DNA of 26,066 nt from a virus: positions 1 to 26,066 of IMG/VR virus record IMGVR_UViG_3300014838_000072; one strand, given 5' to 3'. Positions 1 through 7,351 of the stretch are shown here, one piece after another; position 1 is the stretch's first letter; each line of letters begins with the position of its first letter. Made by a program: the position numbers and the translations under genes. The notes beneath the pieces are model-generated. The model was not told the DNA's origin. It saw only the letters and a list, made by a program, of their open reading frames with translations, and did not search any database.

Positions 1-357
1 ACTTTCGAGAATTTCTCGCTGGACCAATGGCAGGAGTGGGCTTCGCCAGTCTGGATGACTATTAACCAGTCCAATACATTGAACAAGGATGGCGCGAAAG
101 AGGAAAACGACGAGCGACATATCACTCCACTCCAGCTTGATTTAATCGAGCGGTGCGTAATACTTTGGAGTAATCCGGGAGAAGTTGTGTTAAGCCCATT
201 TGCCGGCATCGGATCAGAAGGGTATATCAGCTTGCAGCAAGGTCGACGCTTTGTTGGCGTTGAGCTGAAACCAACATACTTCCAACAAGCCGCGAAGAAC
301 CTGCAAAGCGTCGGCAGAATCAATACCGCGGGTTTCTTCGGGCAAAGCGTTATATAA
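1..357 (+). CDS. DNA methyltransferase, C-terminal part (5' end outside window)
   Basis: The reading frame is open from base 1, so the in-frame ATG at 55 is internal and the gene begins upstream of the window. About 118 residues are visible. They match the end of the phage N6-adenine/N4-cytosine DNA methyltransferases: a W-x-SPVWM segment, then ERHITPLQLDLIERC, then SPFAGIGSEG, which is the S-adenosylmethionine-binding motif (FxGxG type), followed by GRRFVGVELKPTYF. The catalytic (D/S/N)PPY motif would lie upstream and cannot be seen, so activity and target base are undetermined. It probably methylates phage DNA to evade host restriction. It is followed 22 bases later by queD, which places two kinds of DNA/nucleobase modification genes side by side. 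Confidence 0.85.
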   Translation, partial: TFENFSLDQWQEWASPVWMTINQSNTLNKDGAKEENDERHITPLQLDLIERCVILWSNPGEVVLSPFAGIGSEGYISLQQGRRFVGVELKPTYFQQAAKNLQSVGRINTAGFFGQSVI

Positions 358-379
358 ACAGCGAAAGCAGGCGGATCAA

Positions 380-811
380 ATGATTACAATAGAACGCTAC
401 CATGACTTTTCTTATGGCCACCGTGTGGTCGGCCACGAAGGGAAGTGCGCCGGGCTTCATGGGCACAACGGACGCGTGACGTTCACCTGCGTCGCCGAGA
501 AGCTGGACGAGCTTGGGCGGATCGTCGATTTCAGCGTTCTAAAGTCCAAGCTCTGCCAGTGGATAGAGGACAACTGGGACCACAAGATGCTGCTGTGGAG
601 GAAGGACCCGGTGCACGCTATTCTCGGACGTACCGATAACGACAGCATCGTGAACAGTATCCAGCCGGTGTCCTTTAACCCGACCGCCGAGAACCTGGCG
701 CACTATCTTCTCACTACTGTTGCGCCACTGCGGATGCAGGGCACCGGTATCACTGTTATCGCTGTCAAGTTTGAAGAGACGAGGAAATGTTCCGCCGTTG
801 CAACCCTATAA
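380..811 (+). CDS. queD: 6-carboxy-5,6,7,8-tetrahydropterin synthase (QueD)
   Basis: 143 residues, close to the usual size of QueD. The family converts 7,8-dihydroneopterin triphosphate to 6-carboxytetrahydropterin, the second step toward preQ0. Visible active-site elements are H14 in FSYGH, C23 in GKC and the LHGHN motif with H27 and H29; the three histidines are the expected zinc ligands and C23 the expected catalytic cysteine. D67-H68 (WDHKML), the conserved TAENLA stretch near 103 and the glutamates of FEETRK near 131 are also present. The ATG at 380 has a purine-rich RBS (aggcgga) just upstream. It sits with queE 12 bases downstream. In phages these genes usually supply 7-deazaguanines for DNA modification, sometimes for tRNA queuosine; the partners needed to choose (FolE, QueC, DpdA) are not in the window. 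Confidence 0.9.
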   Translation: MITIERYHDFSYGHRVVGHEGKCAGLHGHNGRVTFTCVAEKLDELGRIVDFSVLKSKLCQWIEDNWDHKMLLWRKDPVHAILGRTDNDSIVNSIQPVSFNPTAENLAHYLLTTVAPLRMQGTGITVIAVKFEETRKCSAVATL

Positions 812-823
812 GGAATTGACCCT

Positions 824-1531
824 ATGCTCGGAATGAATCCAATCGACGGCCCCCACACGTTGTCGGAGGATTTTAAGGTCAATTCGATCTGGCGGACGAT
901 ACAAGGCGAGGGACCTTGGTCGGGACTGCCGGCAATTTTCGTGAGATTCAGCGGCTGTTGTTTGCGCTGTACCTGGTGCGATACTTCGTTCGAGACAGGA
1001 ACCTGGCGCAACCTGCCAATGCTCGCTGATGAAATCCATTCGCTGGTTCGATCTACTGGGCACAGGCGGGTCGTGTTCACCGGCGGCGAGCCGATGCTGT
1101 GGCCGCTTGGTGAGCTGATTACGATGCTGCACGACTCCGTCGAAGCGCAGATCGAAACTGCTGGTACCGTTTGGCCCGAGGGACTGGATCGGGTGTTCGA
1201 GCGGGCCAACGTGAGCATCGTCTGCTCGCCAAAAACGCCCAAGGTGCATCCCAAGATCATCCATTACGCAGACGCTTGGAAATACATCATCAGGGTGGGC
1301 TGCGTCGATCCGCAAGACGGCCTGCCGATCGGCAGCACTCAGCGCGGCGTCGACAATCCGACGCAGAAGCTCTACCGGGCGGATACGAGCCCGAACAAGA
1401 TATTCGTGCAGCCCTGCGACGAGGACGATCCGCGCAAGAACGCGGCCAACTTGCAGGAAGCTGTCCTGTCATCGCTACGTTTCGGGTATCGCCTCAGCCT
1501 TCAAATCCATAAGATCGCCGGCGTGCCTTGA
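824..1531 (+). CDS. queE: 7-carboxy-7-deazaguanine synthase (QueE), radical SAM
   Basis: 235 residues. QueE is a radical-SAM enzyme that contracts 6-carboxytetrahydropterin to 7-carboxy-7-deazaguanine (CDG). The N-terminal IWRTIQGEGPWSG segment is typical of QueE, and the CxxxCxxC cluster motif is present as C45, C49 and C52 (GCCLRCTWCD), ligating the 4Fe-4S cluster. The GGEP motif that contacts SAM is at 87-90 (FTGGEP). The C-terminal region contains KIFVQPCDE, like the substrate-pocket region of QueE, and the protein ends at the usual place. An AAGGA RBS lies about 9 bases before the ATG. It directly follows queD, so the two products are consecutive steps of one pathway. The downstream helicase gene begins 1 base after the stop, suggesting cotranscription. 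Confidence 0.9.
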   Translation: MLGMNPIDGPHTLSEDFKVNSIWRTIQGEGPWSGLPAIFVRFSGCCLRCTWCDTSFETGTWRNLPMLADEIHSLVRSTGHRRVVFTGGEPMLWPLGELITMLHDSVEAQIETAGTVWPEGLDRVFERANVSIVCSPKTPKVHPKIIHYADAWKYIIRVGCVDPQDGLPIGSTQRGVDNPTQKLYRADTSPNKIFVQPCDEDDPRKNAANLQEAVLSSLRFGYRLSLQIHKIAGVP

Positions 1532-1532
1532 A

Positions 1533-2933
1533 ATGCCGCCGCAGCTTAAGGGGGCGCTTGAAGACAATGTACTGACCGCGCTCTGTTGGAGCGACCAGCA
1601 CGCCGCCAACGTGTCGATGCAAGTGCCGGCCGAGCTGTTCGCGACGCGCGCCTATCGCGAGATTGCTGAGAAGGCGATCGATCATCTACAACGATATAAT
1701 ATCCCGCCCAAAGGCCATTTGCGCGACCTGCTTGAAGACAAACTGCGGCGCGGCGACGAAGGTATCCTGCTCAAGCGCACACTTGATGCAATGGAGGAAC
1801 TACAAGCTAATTTCCAGCCCGAGTTTGTACTTGAGCAACTTCAGCATTTCATCGCCATGCGAAAGCTGTCCATGGCGGTCGAGCAGGCCGCCGATGCGCT
1901 CAATGAGGGCGATGTCGACAAGGCGCGCGAGGCGCTGTTCGAGCAAGACTTAGCGCCAAAACAAACGCCCGGCATCTGGCTCAATGATCCCAAGCGCGCG
2001 CTGTCATTCCTCGACCACCGTGATGAAGACTTCTTCTCCTCTGACATCGACGTGCTCGACGATCTCGGCGTAAGGCCCCGCCGCAAGACGCTCACCCTGA
2101 TGATTGCTGCCGCCAAGCGGGGCAAGTCGACGTGGCTAGTCGGCGTCGGAAAACGCGCAATCCTGCATCACCAGAAGGCGCTCCACATCACGCTTGAGAA
2201 CAGCGAGGAGCTAACTTCCAAGCGGTATACTCAAGCTCTATTCGCGATGGCAGCGGACAGCCGCGACGCGAGCATTCGTGTGCCGGTATTTAAGCGAGAC
2301 TCGCTCGGCCGGTGCCTGTCGATTGAGCATGATGTCCTGACGCCGGAGGTTCTGCGGCCGGAAGCGCGCAAGCAGCTCGGCAAGCGGCTTTCAGCACTGC
2401 GCGGCAAGCTGCTGATCAAGGAGTTCCCGACCTCTACACTGACGATCGCGCAGCTTAACGCCTACTTAGATGTGCTTGAACGCGCAGAGAGCTTCATCCC
2501 TGATCTATTGATAATCGACTACCCCGACCTGATGGCGGTCGGCGATGTGCGCGACATGCGCGTCAACTTGGGTAAGCTCTTCGCGCAGCTTCGTGGCATT
2601 GGCGTAGCGCGCAATATGGCAGTCGTTGCCGTCACGCAAGGCAACCGGTCCTCTGACCATGCGCGCACGGTGACGGCCGGCATGGTTGCGGAGGACTGGA
2701 GTAAGATCGGCACCGCCGACACCGTGCTTACCTACTCACAGACCTCGGAGGAGAAAGAGATTGGCCTGGCGCGGGTGCTGGTCGCTGCCGCCCGCGATGC
2801 CCGAGACAAATATGTTGTGATGATCTCGCAATCCTACGCCACGTGCCAGTTCTGCATCGACTCAGTTTACATGAGTAAATTCGTAGAATCCGAGGTCGAT
2901 CGGATGACCGGCAACGGAAAGAACGAAGACTAA
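1533..2933 (+). CDS. DnaB-like replicative helicase
   Basis: 466 residues, in the normal range for DnaB-type hexameric helicases that unwind the replication fork 5' to 3'. Residues about 5-75 resemble the DnaB N-terminal helical domain (AFATRAYREIAEKA-like segment, LRDLLE). The RecA-like ATPase core begins near 165. A variant Walker A, AAAKRGKST, is at 192-200, where the usual first glycine is alanine. LHITLENS follows at 218-224, Walker B LLIIDYPDL is at 325-333 and a sensor-like TQGNRSS is at 368-374. Phages often carry such divergent DnaB proteins. It begins 1 base after the queE stop with no strong RBS and abuts the next helicase gene with zero spacing, so translational coupling is likely. 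No primase or helicase loader is visible in this window. Confidence 0.85.
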   Translation: MPPQLKGALEDNVLTALCWSDQHAANVSMQVPAELFATRAYREIAEKAIDHLQRYNIPPKGHLRDLLEDKLRRGDEGILLKRTLDAMEELQANFQPEFVLEQLQHFIAMRKLSMAVEQAADALNEGDVDKAREALFEQDLAPKQTPGIWLNDPKRALSFLDHRDEDFFSSDIDVLDDLGVRPRRKTLTLMIAAAKRGKSTWLVGVGKRAILHHQKALHITLENSEELTSKRYTQALFAMAADSRDASIRVPVFKRDSLGRCLSIEHDVLTPEVLRPEARKQLGKRLSALRGKLLIKEFPTSTLTIAQLNAYLDVLERAESFIPDLLIIDYPDLMAVGDVRDMRVNLGKLFAQLRGIGVARNMAVVAVTQGNRSSDHARTVTAGMVAEDWSKIGTADTVLTYSQTSEEKEIGLARVLVAAARDARDKYVVMISQSYATCQFCIDSVYMSKFVESEVDRMTGNGKNED

Positions 2934-4496
2934 ATGTCCATTGAGCCCGAAGCTATTGAGAGGTTTCTGGCCTGGACTCCGCCTGAGCATCCGGAGTTTA
3001 AAGGCAAGTCGGCGAATGAGCTTTGTGATATCATCTACAGACTGACGGGCGCGCCCTACGTTCACTTTGGTCCCGAGCCGCGACAGCATCAGCTCGAGGG
3101 TCTGGCGTTCGCGTTATGGCAGCGGCGCGCGCTCTTGTATTTCTGGATGCAGCTCGGCAAGACCAAGATCGCACTAGACTGGCTGCGCTACTGCAAGGCG
3201 GCGGGCTGGTCGTGGGGCAAGGGGCTGGTAATTGCGCATTCGCCAGTCGGCGTCGACGTTTGGGACGCGCAGGCCGCTATCCATTCCGCGCTAAGCGTGG
3301 CGACCGTTGTATCCGGTCCAGGCTCGCTTGACAGATTCCTGGGAGCGTGCGAGGGCGGGGCCGATATCGTTATCGTTGCCTGGTCGACGCTCCAGCAGTT
3401 ATTCACGCAAAAGCGGAAGAGCCGCAAAGGCGTATCCAAGCTCTGCCCGATGATGGATGCTGCCCAGCTCGCTGGGGAGTATTTTACCTCCGTCGTGATC
3501 GACGAAATCCATCTAGCTGGCAATCACACAACCAACCGCTTCAATATCGCCTCAGCGCTTGTGCAGAACTGTAACTGTCGGCTGGGACTATCCGGCACGC
3601 CGGTCGGCCGCGATGCTTTCAAGCTGTGGGCATCGACATTCCTGATCGACGGTGGCGAGACGCTGGGACGCAATTATTACTTCTTTGAAGCAGCGTTCGG
3701 GAAAACTCGGCGCAATCCCTTCATGAAGCGGCCGGAGGTTATATTCGACAAGACAAAGCTTCAGATGCTCAAGTCACGGCTGGAAGGCCTTGCAATGAGC
3801 TATGAGCTGTCAGAGGTGCGGAAGCTCAACACGCTGCGCGGACAAGTCGATCTCAAAATGCGTGGAGATCAGCGCGCAGCCTATAACGATATGGTCGACA
3901 AAGTCATCAAGATCAAGGACGGCGATACGCAGGAGATCCATAGCGCGTTTGTGCGGCTGCGGCAGATCGCATCCGGATTTCTGCCGTTTGTTGATAACAG
4001 CGGCGCATCGAGGATCGTCAACTTCGAGAGCAGCGCCAAACTCGAATGGATTTCGTCATTCCTTGAGGAATATGACGGCGTCACGCAGTGCGTAATCTTC
4101 CACGAGTTCGTCCACAGCGGACAGATGATCTGTGAGCGGCTCAAGCGCGCCAAAATATCGCACGCCTGGCTACACGGCGGCACCAAGAATCCTAAACTAG
4201 CTATCGAGTCTTTCCAGAAGGGCCGCGCCCGGTTCCTGGTGGCAAACACAGCTAAGGGCGGCACCTCAATCAATCTGCCGATGGCTGACTACCTGCTTTT
4301 TTACGAATGCCCGACTTCTCCGACGGTTAGGCAACAGGCGGAGTCGCGGCCGCTTGCGCGCGGCGACCGGGTGCTGTTGCTCGACGACCTGGTCTGCTCG
4401 CCTGTCGAGCGCAAGATCCTCGGCTATGTGCAGGAGGGGCGGGACATGCTATCGGTGATCCTGCATAGCCGCTCGCTGCTGCGCGATCAAGATTAG
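2934..4496 (+). CDS. SF2 (SNF2/DEAD-like) helicase
   Basis: 520 residues. An ATP-dependent DNA helicase or translocase of superfamily 2. A Q-motif-like RQHQLEGLAFAL is at 50-61, and Walker A WMQLGKTK at 71-78 matches the phage SNF2-type sequence MGLGKT with a local substitution. Motif II is DEIH at 190-193, motif III is LSGTP at 219-223. The C-terminal half carries motif V-like NTAKGGTSINL and motif VI-like QQAESRPLARGD. Its ATG immediately follows the stop of the DnaB-like gene. Phage SNF2-type helicases are common beside replication or recombination genes; the exact role (fork remodelling, recombination, transcription) cannot be read from sequence. The spelling QLGKT instead of GLGKT is unusual but keeps the catalytic lysine and threonine. 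Confidence 0.85.
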   Translation: MSIEPEAIERFLAWTPPEHPEFKGKSANELCDIIYRLTGAPYVHFGPEPRQHQLEGLAFALWQRRALLYFWMQLGKTKIALDWLRYCKAAGWSWGKGLVIAHSPVGVDVWDAQAAIHSALSVATVVSGPGSLDRFLGACEGGADIVIVAWSTLQQLFTQKRKSRKGVSKLCPMMDAAQLAGEYFTSVVIDEIHLAGNHTTNRFNIASALVQNCNCRLGLSGTPVGRDAFKLWASTFLIDGGETLGRNYYFFEAAFGKTRRNPFMKRPEVIFDKTKLQMLKSRLEGLAMSYELSEVRKLNTLRGQVDLKMRGDQRAAYNDMVDKVIKIKDGDTQEIHSAFVRLRQIASGFLPFVDNSGASRIVNFESSAKLEWISSFLEEYDGVTQCVIFHEFVHSGQMICERLKRAKISHAWLHGGTKNPKLAIESFQKGRARFLVANTAKGGTSINLPMADYLLFYECPTSPTVRQQAESRPLARGDRVLLLDDLVCSPVERKILGYVQEGRDMLSVILHSRSLLRDQD

Positions 4497-4505
4497 AAGT
4501 TTAAC

Positions 4506-4534
4506 TTGCCCTGATGACCGATCTGCGGTATATA
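4506..4534 (+). promoter_or_regulatory. Candidate sigma70-type promoter before the small ORF and UvrD-like gene
   Basis: In the 73-base gap after the SF2 helicase gene, TTGCCC (4506-4511) is separated by 17 bases from TATATA (4529-4534). This is a good match to -35/-10 elements at ideal spacing. Transcription would start near 4541, just upstream of the RBS GGGAG and the GTG start at 4570. Identified by eye only. Confidence 0.5.
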
Positions 4535-4569
4535 CGCATTGACTCAACTCGAGCCCAAGGGAGAACCCA

Positions 4570-4752
4570 GTGGCCATGTCTTCAACGGAAACAAAACAGT
4601 GGGCGCGTGAGATGATCCTTCGCGCGCTTGACACAGAGCTTTTTAACGATGACAGTTTTGTAATGTACTCCCTCGATTTCGATGATCGGGAGGCACTTCT
4701 GAAAGAGCGCAATCGAGTAGCGAAGCTCTTCAAGCTCCCCAGCAAGAAGTAG
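4570..4752 (+). CDS. Small hypothetical phage protein
   Basis: 60 residues, acidic N-terminal half and basic C-terminal end (ERNRVAKLFKLPSKK). I do not recognise a family with certainty; short proteins ending in RVAKLF-like helices occur near phage replication genes. No signal peptide, membrane segment or catalytic motif is visible. The start is taken as GTG at 4570, because a GGGAG RBS lies about 6 bases upstream; an in-frame ATG two codons later (4576) is an alternative. It has its own candidate promoter and ends 8 bases before the UvrD-like helicase gene, so the two are probably co-expressed. Confidence 0.7.
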   Translation: MAMSSTETKQWAREMILRALDTELFNDDSFVMYSLDFDDREALLKERNRVAKLFKLPSKK

Positions 4753-4760
4753 AGAGAGCT

Positions 4761-6512
4761 GTGAATATGATCGCCCGCAGGCATATCGATCCCGCGCTGT
4801 TTACAACGGCGCTGACGCCGGTCCCCACCCTCCCGGATATGCAGCGGCCGGAAAGCGCCGCACCCGCTTCTACTGACGAAAAAACCGGCTGTAATGCCGC
4901 ATCCGCAGCTCCGGCCACCTTCGTATATCAGAAGCGCGACAAGGGCTTCGCACCCAGCCCGCAACAGCAGGCATACTTCGACTGGATCGAGAGCGGCAAG
5001 GGCTCTGCGGTCGTGATCGCGGTGGCCGGCAGCGGCAAAACTACCACGCTTGTGCAAGGTCTCGGCTTGATGGAGGGGCGCGGATTCTTCGGAGCCTACA
5101 ACAAAGCTGCCGCACAAGAGATCAGGGATCGCGTTGAGCAGGAGCGCAGCAAGCGCCGCGATCCCGACTTCGGCAAGAAGTTCTACATCGCGACCGTCCA
5201 CGCCGCTTGCTTCTCAGCGTGGCGGCAGATATATCCGAAAGTCGAGGTCGACGATCGTAAGGTCGGCAATCTGATCACGCGATATGCCGAGGAGATCGGC
5301 GACAATGATGGCGCCGTGATCAAGCGGGCGCTTCCATTCATCAGCAAGATGGTCAGCTTCGGCAAACAATACCTGATCGGCGTCCTGGGCAAGTTCGGCT
5401 TCCGCGACCTCGACAAGTGGTTCGAGTTGGTCGAGCACTTCTCGGCAGACGAAGACCTGCCGGAAGGCGTCGACCTACGTGCTGCGCTAGAATGGGTGAT
5501 TACGATTTCGATGCGCAGCAAGGAGCTATGCCGCGAGATCATCGACTTCAACGACATGATCTACGCGCCGCTCGCGTTCAAAGCGCATTTCTTCCAGAAT
5601 GATTGGGTTTTATTGGATGAATGCCAAGACATCAATCCCGCTCGCCGCGAGGCTGCGCGCCGCATGCTTAAGCCGGGCGGGCGCTTCGTGGGCGTGGGCG
5701 ATGATCGGCAGGCTGTGTATGGATTCACAGGCGCCGGGGCAGATAGTATTGACCGCATCGCGGAGGAATTCGGCTGTATCCGCCTACCGCTGACCGTGTC
5801 CTACCGCTGCCCGAAGACGGTCGTCAACTACGCACATCAGTGGGTGCAGCACATCCAGGCGCATGAGTCAGCACCGGAGGGCGTCGTGCGGGAAGTGAAG
5901 ATTGATAAACTGCCTGCCTCGCCTGATCACACGCCCGACCAGCGTCCTTGGTTTTTACAAGATGCTGTCGGCAATGCAGACGCGATCTTGTGCCGATATA
6001 CCGCTCCGCTGATCAAGACTGCTTACAGCATGATCAAGGAGGGCGTTGCTTGCCGCGTCGAAGGGCGTGATATCGGCCAAGGGCTCGCCATCCTTGCCAA
6101 ACGGTGGAAGGTCAAGACGCTAGACAAGCTGGCCGAGCGACTTGAGCAGCATCGTAAGCGTGAGGTCGAGAAGGCGCGCGCGGCGGGCAGCGAGCGCCGA
6201 GAGCAGGAAGTCGAAGACAAGATCGCGACGCTGTTTGTCATCATCGACCGCTGCCATGCGCTGGGCAAACACACCGTGCTCGATATGCTCGACGAGATCG
6301 CTCTGATCTTTGCAGACAACGTGAAAGGAACTGCTGTGCTTTGCACCGGTCACAAAGCTAAGGGCCGCGAATGGTCCAGGGTATATTGGATATTGCCGAA
6401 GACTGGCGGCCGACGCTCACGCAAGGATTGGGAACAGATACAGGAGTCGAACCTATGTTATGTAATCTGCACCAGAGCTAAGTCCGAACTAGTATTGGTG
6501 CCTGAGCCGTGA
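4761..6512 (+). CDS. UvrD/Rep-like SF1 DNA helicase
   Basis: 583 residues. A superfamily 1A ATP-dependent helicase. The first about 60 residues are a low-complexity Pro/Ala-rich extension. After it come the Q-motif region FAPSPQQQAYF (63-73), Walker A AVAGSGKTT (87-95), Walker B/motif II VLLDECQD, motif III-like GVGDDRQAVYGFTGA, motif IV-like LTVSYRCPKTVV, motif V TGHKAKGREW and motif VI NLCYVICTRAK near the C-terminus. The order and spelling are those of UvrD/Rep. It is shorter than cellular UvrD (about 720), as is usual for phage versions with reduced 1B/2B domains. The start is GTG at 4761 after an AGAGAG sequence; ATG at 4767 is a second candidate. The likely role is unwinding during phage replication or recombination, with the other two helicases of this block. 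Confidence 0.88.
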   Translation: MNMIARRHIDPALFTTALTPVPTLPDMQRPESAAPASTDEKTGCNAASAAPATFVYQKRDKGFAPSPQQQAYFDWIESGKGSAVVIAVAGSGKTTTLVQGLGLMEGRGFFGAYNKAAAQEIRDRVEQERSKRRDPDFGKKFYIATVHAACFSAWRQIYPKVEVDDRKVGNLITRYAEEIGDNDGAVIKRALPFISKMVSFGKQYLIGVLGKFGFRDLDKWFELVEHFSADEDLPEGVDLRAALEWVITISMRSKELCREIIDFNDMIYAPLAFKAHFFQNDWVLLDECQDINPARREAARRMLKPGGRFVGVGDDRQAVYGFTGAGADSIDRIAEEFGCIRLPLTVSYRCPKTVVNYAHQWVQHIQAHESAPEGVVREVKIDKLPASPDHTPDQRPWFLQDAVGNADAILCRYTAPLIKTAYSMIKEGVACRVEGRDIGQGLAILAKRWKVKTLDKLAERLEQHRKREVEKARAAGSERREQEVEDKIATLFVIIDRCHALGKHTVLDMLDEIALIFADNVKGTAVLCTGHKAKGREWSRVYWILPKTGGRRSRKDWEQIQESNLCYVICTRAKSELVLVPEP

Positions 6513-6608
6513 ATGAGACTGAATCTAGACCTTGCGCGTAAGCATGCTCAGGACTTCGATCTGGTGATCGACAGGAAGAAAGAGACGATGAAAGGGATAA
6601 AGATATGA
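6513..6608 (+). CDS. 31-codon mini-ORF carrying the LDLARKHAQDF motif
   Basis: An ATG directly follows the UvrD-like stop codon and opens a 31-codon frame ending TGA at 6606-6608, which overlaps the next gene's ATG at 6605. Residues 5-15 read LDLARKHAQDFDL. The same motif occurs in the N-terminal domain of the Ala-rich proteins encoded at 7352 (ALDFARKHAQDF) and 7951 (LTLDLARKHAQDFDF). At the DNA level 6525-6560 matches 8053-8088 in 35 of 36 bases. It could be a detached remnant of that gene family, or a short coupling ORF. No function is assigned. Confidence 0.45.
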   Translation: MRLNLDLARKHAQDFDLVIDRKKETMKGIKI

Positions 6609-6850
6609 TCGCTACATCGCTAGAACTGCGTGCGCTCGCCGGTAACCTAGCGGCGGCGGGACGCGGTCTGTCGGCCCGCGAAGTTGTTAGTCTGGCGCGC
6701 GATCTGACTGACGCCGCGTGCAAATGGCGCAGACAAGAGCGTGCTCTTGACGAGCTGGTGGCCGATGCTATGCAGGATGCGCGGTTGATCGATGCGGCCG
6801 AGGATGATGGCAAGGTTATCGTGCTGCGTCGGCCCCCGCCGACGCCATAA
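6605..6850 (+). CDS. Hypothetical protein, predicted helical
   Basis: 81 residues, Ala/Arg/Asp-rich and apparently mostly alpha-helical (LARDLTDAACKWRRQERALDELVADAMQDA), ending in the Pro-rich tail LRRPPPTP. No known domain recognised; no membrane segment or signal peptide. The ATG at 6605 has a strong RBS region (aaaggga) and overlaps the stop of the preceding mini-ORF by 4 bases. Its last codons lie in the first copy of a 29-bp direct repeat that recurs at the end of the next gene. Confidence 0.65.
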   Translation: MIATSLELRALAGNLAAAGRGLSAREVVSLARDLTDAACKWRRQERALDELVADAMQDARLIDAAEDDGKVIVLRRPPPTP

Positions 6851-6862
6851 AATCCTCTTGAC
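6834..6862 (+). repeat. 29-bp direct repeat, copy 1
   Basis: Positions 6834-6862 match 7275-7303 in 28 of 29 bases (mismatch at 6845/7286). The 441-bp unit between the repeat starts contains exactly one gene, the first Ala-rich ORF with its promoter. The copy spans the stop of the preceding ORF and runs into the TTGAC of the candidate promoter. Confidence 0.75.
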
Positions 6863-6885
6863 TGACTCGCGTCGCGCCTTATACT
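6858..6885 (+). promoter_or_regulatory. Candidate strong sigma70-type promoter for the Ala-rich genes
   Basis: TTGACT at 6858-6863, a 16-base spacer, then TATACT at 6880-6885. Five of six bases match the consensus in each hexamer. The predicted start is near 6892, about 20 bases before the ATG at 6913. Identified by eye. Confidence 0.6.
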
Positions 6886-6912
6886 GAAACCCTGATACCG
6901 GATTACCCGCGT

Positions 6913-7302
6913 ATGACCGACTCGCACGTTCCCCTTAACCGCACCGCATATGAGGCTGCTCGCGTCATATATGATGCCGCCAGGGCCTCCACCGGTGCCA
7001 CCTACCGCGCCGCCGTGGCCCGCGCCGACGACGCATACGCGGCCACCATGGCCTCCATCGACGACGCATACGCGACCGCTGTGGCCTCCGCCGCCACCTG
7101 CGTCGCCCATTCCGACGCCATCTTTGTCTGCGCTGCTGCCCGAGCCGCCGACATCTGCGCCTCCGCCGCCGCCCTCGCCGCTTACGAAGTCACCCTGACC
7201 TCCATCTACGCCGCATACAATGCCGGCATGGCCTCCGCCTATGCCGCCTACGCCGCATACGATGTCGACACGATCCCCGCCGACGTCATAAAATCCTCTT
7301 GA
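6913..7302 (+). CDS. Ala-rich hendecad-repeat protein 1
   Basis: 129 residues, very Ala-rich, with recurrent Tyr. From about residue 12 onward the sequence falls into roughly 11-residue units such as RADDAYAATMA and SIDDAYATAVA, consistent with a long amphipathic or right-handed coiled-coil helix. It lacks the N-terminal LARKHAQDF domain of the two paralogues that follow. Alanine is encoded mostly by GCC. No recognised family and no catalytic motif. It has its own near-consensus promoter but only a weak RBS (GGA about 12 bases upstream). Its last codons lie in the second copy of a 29-bp direct repeat, so it looks like a cassette inserted or duplicated between repeats. Confidence 0.6.
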   Translation: MTDSHVPLNRTAYEAARVIYDAARASTGATYRAAVARADDAYAATMASIDDAYATAVASAATCVAHSDAIFVCAAARAADICASAAALAAYEVTLTSIYAAYNAGMASAYAAYAAYDVDTIPADVIKSS

Positions 7303-7303
7303 C
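7275..7303 (+). repeat. 29-bp direct repeat, copy 2
   Basis: Second copy of the repeat at 6834-6862 (28/29 identical). It covers the last codons and stop of Ala-rich gene 1 and again ends in TTGAC (TTGACC at 7299-7304). A -10 element at suitable distance is poor here (ACATTC at 7322), so promoter activity of this copy is doubtful. Confidence 0.7.
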
Positions 7304-7331
7304 CGGCTCACCCTTTTACGCACATTCAGCG

Positions 7332-7351
7332 CAGCAAGGAGAATCCGTCAC
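7332..7351 (+). promoter_or_regulatory. Duplicated leader with strong RBS, copy 1
   Basis: The 20 bases immediately before the ATG at 7352, containing AAGGAGA, match the 20 bases before the ATG at 7951 (7931-7950) in 19 of 20 positions. Identical leaders on paralogous genes indicate that gene and translation start were duplicated together, and predict strong translation of both. Confidence 0.7.

Noticed and set aside
6478-7323. Long minus-strand open frame, Gly-rich with GGxGG repeats
   Set aside because: It is antisense to the Ala-rich genes; GCC codons read backwards give GGC (Gly). The + strand has RBS, promoter and conserved periodic protein pattern.
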